Source of the DNA: Bacteroidaceae bacterium
Lineage (GTDB): Bacteria; Bacteroidota; Bacteroidia; Bacteroidales; Bacteroidaceae
Length of the DNA stretch: 64,000 bases
Assembly (NCBI GenBank): GCA_017546785.1
Contig: JAFYRW010000048.1
Span: 1-64,000 of the forward strand
Direction: 5' to 3'
The translations under genes were made by a program, and so were the position numbers. The notes under the pieces were generated by a model that was not told the DNA's origin, did no database searches, and was given only the letters and a program-made list of their open reading frames with translations. Positions 15,429-23,036 of the stretch are shown piece by piece (positions within the stretch are counted from its first letter, which is position 1; every line of letters starts with the position of its first letter).

Positions 15429-16357
15429 GCCTTATCAAGAAATCCAACGAATTAGTATTGCCAAGCACCATTAAGATGATGCTTTACGGCCAGGCAGGTA
15501 TGCGCAAGACTACAACTGCATTGTCCGCACCGGCACCCCTGTTGCTTGACTTTGACAACGGAGTTAAGCGTGTTAACATGTCCCACCTTGACGGAGTGGA
15601 CATCGTACAGATAACATCATGGGACGATGTAGATGAAGTCCTCAAGGAAGACCTCTCTGCCTATAAGACCATTATTGTTGACACCATCGGCAAAATGCTT
15701 GACTTCATCATTTCCAAAAAGTGCGGCACACGCCAGCCACAAGTTAGAGATTGGAGTGGCATTAACCAGGAGTTCCAGAACTTTGTACGAAACATTTCTA
15801 ATCTCAATAAGAATGTGATATTCGTTGCCCACCGCGACACTCGCAAGGAGGGTGATTCTACAGTGTTTATTCCGGCACTCCGTGAAAAGTCATACAATTC
15901 TATTGTTACAGAACTCGACCTTCTCGGCTACATGGAAGCACGCAACGAGAACGGCCGCGTAAAAGCAACTGTAACCTTTGACCCCACGGAGCGTAACGAC
16001 GGCAAGAACACATGCAATCTCCCAGCAGTGATGGAGATACCCACCATCCTTGACGCACAAGGCAACCCCACCGGCGAGAATGACTTTATTACTCGCAAAG
16101 TACTTAAACCTTACTTTGCTATGCTTGCGGTAAAACAGGAGGAGCAGAAAAAGTATAATGCACTTATTGAGGATATCAAGGATAATATTGCATTGATTAC
16201 CGATGCCGAGTCGGCCAATGATTTCGCATCGCGCATTGATGCGTTCGAGCACATTGGGAATTCAAAACCCAAAGCGCGTGAACTCTTTGCAAGGAAGGTT
16301 GGCGAGCTGAATCTTGTCTATAATAAAGAGACGAAGAAATATGCCGATGCAGTATAA
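15425..16357 (+). CDS. Sak4-like RecA-fold ATPase (phage recombination)
   Basis: 310 residues of the AAA_24/phage nucleotide-binding family. Walker A GQAGMRKTT at about residues 22-30, Walker B-like KTIIVDTIGK at about 80-89, and the RecA-like segment NKNVIFVAHRD at about 128-138. Sak4 proteins are shortened RecA/RadA paralogues that act with an SSB in single-strand annealing or strand exchange. The next genes encode a nuclease and an SSB-like protein, which together make a complete phage recombination set. Residues beyond about 220 are helical and less conserved. Confidence 0.85.
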   Translation: MSLIKKSNELVLPSTIKMMLYGQAGMRKTTTALSAPAPLLLDFDNGVKRVNMSHLDGVDIVQITSWDDVDEVLKEDLSAYKTIIVDTIGKMLDFIISKKCGTRQPQVRDWSGINQEFQNFVRNISNLNKNVIFVAHRDTRKEGDSTVFIPALREKSYNSIVTELDLLGYMEARNENGRVKATVTFDPTERNDGKNTCNLPAVMEIPTILDAQGNPTGENDFITRKVLKPYFAMLAVKQEEQKKYNALIEDIKDNIALITDAESANDFASRIDAFEHIGNSKPKARELFARKVGELNLVYNKETKKYADAV

Positions 16358-17099
16358 CTTCTATGCAACACTCCTGGACGCATATCAGTCTTACCTTGAT
16401 AGCGACAAGATATGGGAGAATTATTGGGGGTGGAGCGAGAATCCTCCCCACACTCCCGAGGAGTTCCGACAACTGCAATTTCAGTCACTCATTGATAAGA
16501 TCAACCGTGTGCCATTCGACAGCGAAGCGGCTGACCGTGGTACTGCTTTCAACGAGTTGATTGATTGCATTAACGACAGTAAGGATAGCGACAAAATAAC
16601 ATATGACCTTGCATACAATCTTGATAACACTCCGGCCGCATATATCGTAGGGTACAACAACAGGACGTTCACTTTTCCATATTGGATATGCTTGGAGCTT
16701 GTAGGTTATTTCACCGACGCTGTAGCACAGCAGTATGTCGAGGCCAAGCTGCCTACCAAGTATGGTGTTGTCAAGTTGTATGGTTACATTGACGAACTGA
16801 TGCCGGATTCAGTACATGACATCAAGACCACCGGTAGTTATTCGGTAGGCAAGTTCAAGGGCAACTGGCAACACCTTGTTTATCCTTACTGCCTGCACCG
16901 CGATGGCTGTAATATCAGTCGCTTCGAGTATAACATTGTAGAGTTTAGTGGTAAAAATTCCTGCAATATCTATACAGAACTATACAACTACGATGATGAG
17001 CGCGATACAACGCGGCTTAAAGAGTTCTGCGAGGACCTGATATGCTTCCTCAACGACCACAAAGAACTAATAACCAATCAAAAAATATTCAACAAATGA
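16341..17099 (+). CDS. PD-(D/E)XK family nuclease
   Basis: 252 residues. The motif PDSVHDIKTT (about 153-162) supplies the Asp and the (D/E)xK pair, and QHLVYPYCL about 20 residues later is the typical downstream Gln motif of the Cas4/RecB/lambda-exonuclease-like fold. It probably resects DNA ends to make substrate for the neighbouring ATPase and SSB-like protein. The start overlaps the ATPase gene by 17 bp; ATG 16347 is an alternative. Confidence 0.75.
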   Translation: MPMQYNFYATLLDAYQSYLDSDKIWENYWGWSENPPHTPEEFRQLQFQSLIDKINRVPFDSEAADRGTAFNELIDCINDSKDSDKITYDLAYNLDNTPAAYIVGYNNRTFTFPYWICLELVGYFTDAVAQQYVEAKLPTKYGVVKLYGYIDELMPDSVHDIKTTGSYSVGKFKGNWQHLVYPYCLHRDGCNISRFEYNIVEFSGKNSCNIYTELYNYDDERDTTRLKEFCEDLICFLNDHKELITNQKIFNK

Positions 17100-17407
17100 G
17101 CAGCTTATTCGGCAGTATCTGCCTCACGGACATACCCCGCGAGCAGATGAAGAAAGTAATGTGTAAGGATGGCAAAGAGAGAATCTTTGTTAACATCTTT
17201 ATCGGTGAGAAGAAGACGCCATCAACCTTTGACGGCAAAACCTACACCCACTCGGTGAGTTGCGCTCCCAAGAAGGAGGAGCGCAAGGAGGGTGTGAACT
17301 ATTTTATCGGTGACTTGCAAACGTATAATCCGCAACCTAACACTCCATCGGCCGCAGAGATTGAAGCTGCGCCATGTGTGAGTGATTTAGATGATCTTCC
17401 TTTTTAA
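17096..17407 (+). CDS. SSB-like protein with an acidic C-terminal tip
   Basis: 103 residues. A compact beta-rich body (SICLTDIPREQM, IFVNIFIGEKK, THSVSCAPKK) is followed by a disordered Pro/Ala/Glu linker and the tail SDLDDLPF. That tail closely resembles the conserved DDDIPF tip by which SSB recruits repair proteins. The body is not an obvious canonical OB fold by eye, so single-strand binding is inferred from the tail and from the Sak4/nuclease context. ATGA overlap with the nuclease gene. Confidence 0.65.
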   Translation: MSSLFGSICLTDIPREQMKKVMCKDGKERIFVNIFIGEKKTPSTFDGKTYTHSVSCAPKKEERKEGVNYFIGDLQTYNPQPNTPSAAEIEAAPCVSDLDDLPF

Positions 17408-17410
17408 TCT

Positions 17411-17848
17411 ATGATCTACGACCTTAACAACGAATACGAAGCCCCCAAGTTCAAGGGCAAGGTAGAGAAACTTCTGCAAGAAGGTGCAACGGTGGAGTTG
17501 AAGAAGATTCACCCCAAGAGATCGCTTGCCCAGAACAACTACCTCCATCTTATCCTGGGGTTCTTCGGTTCGGAGTATGGGTTGTCGATTGAGGAGGTGA
17601 AACTTGACATCTTCAAGAGAGAATGTAACGCAGACCTCTTCAAGCGGTCGCACGACAACAAAAAAGGCGTGAGGATAGAATTCCTTCGCTCGACTGCCGA
17701 ACTCACAACAGCGGAGATGACAACGGCTATCGAGAGGTTCAGGAATTGGAGTGCGGCGGTTGCAGGGATATACTTACCATCGGCAAATGAACATGAATTT
17801 CTTTTACATTGTAGAAGAGCAATTGAGGAGAATAGAGAATTTATATGA
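17411..17848 (+). CDS. ninB: NinB-like recombination protein
   Basis: 145 residues. The segment KRSLAQNNYLHLILGFF matches the characteristic start of NinB/Orf-type proteins of lambdoid phages, which bind single-stranded DNA and replace RecFOR functions. The C-terminal helical part (MTTAIERFRNWSAAVAGIYL) is also family-like. It lies between the SSB-like gene and ninG, as in lambda nin regions. Overlaps ninG by 4 nt. Confidence 0.75.
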   Translation: MIYDLNNEYEAPKFKGKVEKLLQEGATVELKKIHPKRSLAQNNYLHLILGFFGSEYGLSIEEVKLDIFKRECNADLFKRSHDNKKGVRIEFLRSTAELTTAEMTTAIERFRNWSAAVAGIYLPSANEHEFLLHCRRAIEENREFI

Positions 17849-18282
17849 CATTTTGGAAGAAGAAAACAGCGGGCAGTAGTGAGTACACGAAAGCCCGCGA
17901 CAGGGCAGATAAATGGATGTCAAAATACATCCGCTTGAGGGATGCTGATGCGAACGGCTACGGCCGTTGTATCAGTTGTGGCAAACTCGTTCATTGGAGC
18001 GAGGCTGATAATGGGCATTTTATTAACCGAGGTCACTTGAACACAAGATATGATGAACAAAATTGCAATCTTCAATGTACGAAATGCAACAGATTTGACG
18101 AAGGTAACAACGAGGGCTACCGCCGGGGATTGATTGCCAAGTACGGCGAGGACGTAGTAAATCATCTTTACATCAAAAAGCACCTCTTCCGCAAGTATTC
18201 TGTGTTCGAGTTGAAGGCTATTGCCGATGATTTCAAGAAGAGGTTTAACGAACTTACAAAGATAAAGAACTGGAAAAAGTAA
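17845..18282 (+). CDS. ninG: NinG/Rap-like recombination endonuclease
   Basis: 145 residues. CISCGK (about residue 42) and LQCTKCNRFDEGN (about 75) form the zinc-binding HNH-like core, and NGHFINRGH is the conserved central motif. NinG (Rap) of lambda cleaves branched DNA such as Holliday and D-loop junctions. It probably resolves recombination intermediates made by the upstream genes. Ends with ATG overlap into the replication gene. Confidence 0.88.
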   Translation: MTFWKKKTAGSSEYTKARDRADKWMSKYIRLRDADANGYGRCISCGKLVHWSEADNGHFINRGHLNTRYDEQNCNLQCTKCNRFDEGNNEGYRRGLIAKYGEDVVNHLYIKKHLFRKYSVFELKAIADDFKKRFNELTKIKNWKK

Positions 18283-19229
18283 TGGCAAAGAAAGGACTTG
18301 ACTACTTTTCGTTTGATGTCAATTTTTTTGACAACGACAAGGTAGCCCTTATTGAAGCTGAGTTTGGAATGAAAGGAGTTTTTATCCTATTAAAACTCCT
18401 TTGTAAAATTTACAGCGAAGGCTACTACTGCGAGTGGGGCGAAGACCAATGTCTGCTCTTTACATCGCGTAAGTTAAAGCCGAGCATCCCTGACTTGACA
18501 GCCAAGTTTACACAGCAGGTGGTCGAGTCGCTTGTAAAGAGGAATTTTTTCAATAAAGATCTCTACGATAAACACAGCATTTTAACGTCGAGAAATATAC
18601 AAGAGCGCTATTACGAGGTCGCAAAAAGAAGACAGAAAAACGACTTTGACACGGCGTTTTGGTTACTCACAAACAATAAAAATGTTGACAGAAATGCAGA
18701 AAATGTTGACAGAAACGCAGAAAATGTTGACATTTTTTCGCAAAGGAAAGTAAAGGAAAGTAAAGTAAAAGAAAGTAAATATAATCTTCCTCAAGAAGAT
18801 ATAAATTATAATAACTCTAATACGCACACGCGAGGAGGAGGAAAGAATTTATATTTCGAGTTAGGGAAATGGGCGCATATACGCGAGGATGTATGGGATG
18901 CTGTTGCGATTAGCGGTTTTTTTCAGAACGAGTACACACAGTACTACCACGAATGGCTGCAGCTTAGCGAGGAACAAAAGCGCGACTACTCCCTAAAGGA
19001 CCTCAACCTATACCTGCGCAGTCAGTGCGGAGAGTTAAACACCGACCGGTACCACGCCATCTGTTGGTGCAAGGAGAACCTCTCCGATCTCGACTACCGC
19101 GAGATTTACGGCTTTGTGGTCGCCAAACCCCAAGCCCTCACCGAGCTCCTTTTCTGCATTCGGGAAATCCGAAAAGGCAAAATCGCCCAACCCGGAGCAT
19201 TTATACTATCCAAATTACGCAAGATTTAA
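18282..19229 (+). CDS. Phage replication protein with Lin1244/DUF4373 N-domain and internal iterons
   Basis: 315 residues. The N-terminal domain (about 1-115: DYFSFDVNFFDNDKVALIEA) belongs to the Lin1244/Lin1753-like DUF4373 family found in replication initiators of Bacteroidetes and Firmicutes phages. A low-complexity linker (about 130-165) encoded by direct repeats follows, then a C-terminal helical domain. The repeats and the following AT-rich stretch make an origin inside the gene likely, as in lambda O. No helicase loader follows directly. Confidence 0.75.
   Translation: MAKKGLDYFSFDVNFFDNDKVALIEAEFGMKGVFILLKLLCKIYSEGYYCEWGEDQCLLFTSRKLKPSIPDLTAKFTQQVVESLVKRNFFNKDLYDKHSILTSRNIQERYYEVAKRRQKNDFDTAFWLLTNNKNVDRNAENVDRNAENVDIFSQRKVKESKVKESKYNLPQEDINYNNSNTHTRGGGKNLYFELGKWAHIREDVWDAVAISGFFQNEYTQYYHEWLQLSEEQKRDYSLKDLNLYLRSQCGELNTDRYHAICWCKENLSDLDYREIYGFVVAKPQALTELLFCIREIRKGKIAQPGAFILSKLRKI
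18679..18830 (+). other. Candidate phage replication origin (iterons plus AT-rich block)
   Basis: AAAATGTTGACA is repeated at 18679, 18700 and 18721, exact 21-bp spacing (two helical turns), with intervening GAAATGCAG or GAAACGCAG. Next come reiterated GGAAAGTAAA-like repeats (about 18,743-18,780) and a stretch of about 45 bp that is almost all A/T. Iterons beside an unwinding region within the initiator gene are the lambda O arrangement. No biochemical evidence. Confidence 0.55.
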
Positions 19230-19244
19230 CTTTACAACTTAGTT

Positions 19245-19790
19245 ATGAACCCAATAGAATTTTTAGAAAAAAATGGAATCAATCCGCATCACCTCCGCAC
19301 TCATTTACCACAAGGGCCAGCACTCCCAAACTGTAAAACTCAATATTATCACCAAAATCGAACAGTTAGAGAACGCCCGTCAGCTCCTCCGCCAGCAATA
19401 CCACAGCAACGAGATTCTGCTAACCTATCACTCCTTGATAGATTCCTCGCAGCCAAAGGATGGAGTAGCAATGGAAAAACGCAATACGCCCCATTAGTCC
19501 CCTATCTCCTTGCCGACCTCGTAATGCTCACCCACGACGAGTACCTCAAGGACACCCTCAGCGGCAAAGCAATGCACCACTGCGTATTTGCAAACGAATA
19601 CCATAAAAAGAAAGACAGCCTCATCCTCTCAGCCCGGGACCGCCAAGGCAACCGCATAGAGACCGTCGAAGTAAATACCAAGACATTCCAGGTTGTCCAG
19701 TCCCGAGGAATACGCAACCAAAACACCGCACATCACAACGAGATAATCAATTTAGTAAACCAAAATATGCACCTAATACAAGCAGTATGA
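19245..19790 (+). CDS. PcfJ-like domain protein
   Basis: 181 residues. The C-terminal part (about 105-165) has the PcfJ-like pattern: KAMHHCVFANEY, LILSARDRQGNRIETVEV and VVQSRGIRNQ. PcfJ-like proteins occur in phages and conjugative elements, and their biochemical role is unknown. Residues about 15-60 are Pro/Gln-rich and unlike the rest, and another 74-codon ORF (19273-19497) overlaps that stretch in a second frame. Confidence 0.65.
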   Translation: MNPIEFLEKNGINPHHLRTHLPQGPALPNCKTQYYHQNRTVRERPSAPPPAIPQQRDSANLSLLDRFLAAKGWSSNGKTQYAPLVPYLLADLVMLTHDEYLKDTLSGKAMHHCVFANEYHKKKDSLILSARDRQGNRIETVEVNTKTFQVVQSRGIRNQNTAHHNEIINLVNQNMHLIQAV

Positions 19791-22300
19791 ATAAATACCT
19801 TCAATTCCTAAAAAACAAAATGGCTATAAGCCACAACACAGGCTTCGACATAAGTGACAGCGATTTGACGCCCTCGCTTTTCCCCCACGTAAAAGACACT
19901 GTAAAATGGGCAATCAAAGGCGGTTGCCGTGCAATATTCTCATCGTTCGGAATGCAAAAGACCGTAACACAGATAGAGATACTCCGCATCATCATAAAAC
20001 ACAAAGGCGGTAAAGCACTTATCGTCTGTCCTAAAAGAGTAGTGCAGGAATTTACCTCCCAAGCCGAAAAGCACCTCAATCTCAAAGTCACATACGTCAA
20101 GACAATGCAAGAGGTAAAAAACTGTGAGACCGACATAATGATAACCAACTACGAACGAGTTCGCGATGGAGAAGCCGGCATAAGAATAGAACCTGGATAT
20201 TTCACCGCAACATCCCTCGATGAAGCCAGCGTACTTCGCGGTTACGGTACCAAGACATATCAAGAGTTTCTTCCATTGTTCCGCGACGTTCAATATCGCT
20301 TTGTAGCCACAGCCACGCCGTCGCCCAACCGTTATAAAGAACTCATTCACTATGCAGGTTATCTCGGCGTAATGGACACAGGTCAAGCTCTCACACGCTT
20401 TTTTCAGCGCGACAGCACCAAAGCCAACAACCTCACCCTCTACCCACACAAAGAAAACGAATTCTGGATATGGGTTTCAACGTGGGGGCTGTTCCTGACC
20501 AAGCCAAGCGATTTGGGATACCCCGATGACGGTTACATATTACCAGAACTACGCATACACGAAGAAGTGGTTTCCGTTGATAACAGCACGGCCGGCACAG
20601 ATAGATACGGTCAAGTAAAGATGTTCCGAGATGCAGCCCTCTCACTACAAGATGCAGCTCGCGAAAAGCGAGACAATATAGACAGCAAAGTAGAAAGAGT
20701 TCTCGAAATAATCAGCCGCCCCGAAAACAAAGACAGCCATTTCCTGTTGTGGCACGACCTCGAGAATGAACGACACGCACTCTGCAAGGCCATACCCGAA
20801 TGCAAAGCTGTTTACGGTTCGCAGGACGATGACGAAGCTGACCGAATAATCGAAGACTTCAAAGAAGGTCGTTTGAAGTACCTCGCCGCAAAACCCGAAA
20901 TGCTCGGCGAAGGTCTCAACTTCCAATACCATTGCCACAAAGCAATTATGTTCATCGACTACCGTTTCAACGACAAGTTCCAAGCAGTAGCCCGCATCCA
21001 CCGTTTTATGCAGCAGCACCCGGTTGACTTATATCTTGTGTACAGCGAAAGCGAGCAAGAGATATACAAAGTCTTTATGCAAAAATGGGACCAGCACAAC
21101 CGAATGGTAGAGAAGATGACGGCCATAGTCCGAGAGAACGGTTTGAACACGATACAGGCCGAAGAGAAATTACAACGATGGATGTTCGCCAAGCGCGAAG
21201 AACGTAAGAGCGAGCTCTACACCGCCATCAACAACGACAATGTTCTTGAATGTATGACAATGCCCGACAACTCCGTCGACCTTGTTGTTACCAGTATACC
21301 ATTTTCAAACCATTACGAATACACCCCAACGTATAACGATTTCGGCCATAACGAAGATAACGATAAATTCTTTGAGCAGATGGACTTTCTCACCCCGCAA
21401 CTTTTGCGAGTGTTGAAGCCCGGCCGTTTAGCCTGCATCCACGTAAAAGACAGAGTTCTGTTCGGCAACGCCACAGGTGACGGAATGCCAACCATCGACC
21501 CATTCAGCGAAATGACAGTCTTTCACTATCTTAAACACGGTTTCCGTTATATGGGTAGAATTACCGTTGACACGGATGTTGTTCGGGAAAATAACCAGAC
21601 ATATCGTTTGGGTTATACGGAGATGTGCAAAGACGGTACCAAGATGGGAGTAGGCTGTCCGGAATATGTGTTGCTGTTCCGCAAGTTACCAAGCGACACA
21701 AGTAGAGCTTACGCCGACATTCCTGTCACAAAAGACAAAAACGAATATTCACTTGCACGTTGGCAGATAGACGCTCACGCAAGCTGGAAAAGCAATGGCA
21801 ACACCCTCATACCAAGCGAGCAGTTACGTTCAATGGATATAGACAAAATACGCCACCTGTTCCGCGAATACTCAAAAGACAACATCTACAACTTCGAGCG
21901 GCATTTAGCCCTTGCCGAAGAGTTGGAACAACTTGGTAAACTCCCTAAAACCTTTATGGCCATTGACCCAGTGAGCCACAAGGAACATATTTGGGATGAT
22001 GTAGTTAGAATGCGCACGCTTAATTGCAGGCAGACGCAGAAGAAGCGACAGATGCATGTTTGCCCTTTGCAGTTGGATATTGTGGAACGTTTGATAGAGC
22101 GATATTCTAACAAAGGCGATGTTGTGTTTGACCCTTTTGGCGGAATACAAACCGTTCCCTATTGCGCTATCAAACTCGGCCGCAGAGGACTATCCACCGA
22201 ACTCAATTACGACTATTGGAAAGATGGTTTAACCTACCTACGAGAAGCCGAGATAGAAACAACAGCACCAACATTATTTGATTTTTTTGAAGCAGTATGA
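19787..22300 (+). CDS. SNF2-like helicase fused to a DNA methyltransferase
   Basis: 837 residues. The first half is a superfamily 2 translocase: motif I FGMQKT (54-59, unusual loop), motif II DEAS (145-148), motif III TATP (175-178) and motif VI QAVARIHRFMQQ (about 400). The second half is an amino-methyltransferase: catalytic motif TSIPF near 501 (usual form SPPY/DPPY), then a target-recognition-like region, then the SAM-binding DPFGG near 782, the beta-class order. No nuclease domain is visible. It may modify phage DNA while translocating, for instance to evade host restriction; an active restriction role is unlikely without a nuclease. Overlaps both neighbours by 4 nt. Confidence 0.85.
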   Translation: MNKYLQFLKNKMAISHNTGFDISDSDLTPSLFPHVKDTVKWAIKGGCRAIFSSFGMQKTVTQIEILRIIIKHKGGKALIVCPKRVVQEFTSQAEKHLNLKVTYVKTMQEVKNCETDIMITNYERVRDGEAGIRIEPGYFTATSLDEASVLRGYGTKTYQEFLPLFRDVQYRFVATATPSPNRYKELIHYAGYLGVMDTGQALTRFFQRDSTKANNLTLYPHKENEFWIWVSTWGLFLTKPSDLGYPDDGYILPELRIHEEVVSVDNSTAGTDRYGQVKMFRDAALSLQDAAREKRDNIDSKVERVLEIISRPENKDSHFLLWHDLENERHALCKAIPECKAVYGSQDDDEADRIIEDFKEGRLKYLAAKPEMLGEGLNFQYHCHKAIMFIDYRFNDKFQAVARIHRFMQQHPVDLYLVYSESEQEIYKVFMQKWDQHNRMVEKMTAIVRENGLNTIQAEEKLQRWMFAKREERKSELYTAINNDNVLECMTMPDNSVDLVVTSIPFSNHYEYTPTYNDFGHNEDNDKFFEQMDFLTPQLLRVLKPGRLACIHVKDRVLFGNATGDGMPTIDPFSEMTVFHYLKHGFRYMGRITVDTDVVRENNQTYRLGYTEMCKDGTKMGVGCPEYVLLFRKLPSDTSRAYADIPVTKDKNEYSLARWQIDAHASWKSNGNTLIPSEQLRSMDIDKIRHLFREYSKDNIYNFERHLALAEELEQLGKLPKTFMAIDPVSHKEHIWDDVVRMRTLNCRQTQKKRQMHVCPLQLDIVERLIERYSNKGDVVFDPFGGIQTVPYCAIKLGRRGLSTELNYDYWKDGLTYLREAEIETTAPTLFDFFEAV

Positions 22301-22689
22301 ACACCATCCGCAAACGCGCCCACGCCTATGCCGAGGCGCATCAAAATAAATCCAATGGCATCAGCCTTATGCGTGCCTATGTAGCCGGTGCCACCGACGA
22401 ACGCAAGCAAATCAAAGTATTCATCAGTGGCAAGGTAAGCGGTCTCGACCGCCGTACCGTCCTTAATAATTTCATCACCGCCGACCGTCATCTACACGCA
22501 CTCGGCTATACCAGCATCAACCCCATCCACCTCTGCCGATACCATTGGTCGTGGCTGCGCTGTATGATAGTCTGCCTATGGCATCTCACCTTTTGCGACA
22601 GAATTTACCAATTATCAAATTGGCGCGACAGTCGAGGAGCGCGCATAGAGTACAAATGGGCGAAGTTTTTAGGCAAAAGATTTTTATAA
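22297..22689 (+). CDS. DUF4406 nucleoside deoxyribosyltransferase-like protein
   Basis: 130 residues. From residue about 38 the pattern KVFISGKVSGLD, NF, LGYTSINPIH and WRDSRGARIEYKWAKFLG fits DUF4406, a Rossmann-like relative of nucleoside 2-deoxyribosyltransferases common in phages. The first 37 residues (RKRAHAYAEAH...) form an extra N-terminal segment. Possible role in nucleotide metabolism. It closes the operon before the strong promoter at 22734. Confidence 0.75.
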   Translation: MNTIRKRAHAYAEAHQNKSNGISLMRAYVAGATDERKQIKVFISGKVSGLDRRTVLNNFITADRHLHALGYTSINPIHLCRYHWSWLRCMIVCLWHLTFCDRIYQLSNWRDSRGARIEYKWAKFLGKRFL

Positions 22690-22733
22690 CTATGTTATAA
22701 CCAAAACCTCGTGAAAAAATAAATACAAAAACA

Positions 22734-22765
22734 TTTGGCAGAATAGAACAGCAGAGCTATATTTG
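22734..22765 (+). promoter_or_regulatory. Strong Bacteroidetes-type promoter of antirepressor locus 1
   Basis: TTTG at 22734-22737, 20-bp spacer, TATATTTG at 22758-22765. Predicted start near 22770-22772. It gives the antirepressor gene its own promoter inside the early operon. Confidence 0.8.
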
Positions 22766-22769
22766 CAGC

Positions 22770-22824
22770 GACTACTTATCGAAACGGCAAGCGGAAGCCT
22801 GCCAACTTGCAGGCAATTTTTTTT
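22770..22824 (+). ncRNA. Short terminated leader RNA, C4-like, locus 1
   Basis: About 55 nt from the predicted start to a terminator (GCCTGC 22797-22802 with GCAGGC 22809-22814, then eight T). Its first 19 nt (22770-22788) are complementary to 22963-22980 in the leader of the downstream antirepressor: GACTAC pairs with GTAGTC and CGAAACGGC with GCCGTTTCG, with a small internal loop that could add G.U pairs. This resembles the P1/P7 C4 antisense RNA, made from the same transcript as the antirepressor it controls. Confidence 0.6.
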
Positions 22825-22923
22825 GCTTGTTTGTGCTAAATATAGCTATTGCTACCCCCGAGCGGAGATGTTAATGCACTCCCTGCCTGTATGGTGAAGG
22901 ACATCGGGAAAGGGCAATAATAT

Positions 22924-23036
22924 ATGGCGTCTAACCCCATGTGGAGTGTTAATGCACCCACAGCCGTTTCGGTGGTAGTCAATGGGAAGTGGACGCCATT
23001 CTTCTGTCCTATGATGCCAATAAAATTGACTACATT
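22924..23036 (+). promoter_or_regulatory. Interleaved-stem leader controlling antirepressor 1
   Basis: ATGGCGTC (22924-22931) pairs with GACGCCAT (22992-22999), and GTAGTCAAT (22975-22983) pairs with ATTGACTAC (23025-23033), which ends 3 nt before the start codon at 23037. The two stems interleave, so they form a pseudoknot or alternative folds. A hairpin (22940-22962) and the C4-like target (22963-22980) lie inside. The second stem would hide the translation start region. Confidence 0.6.
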
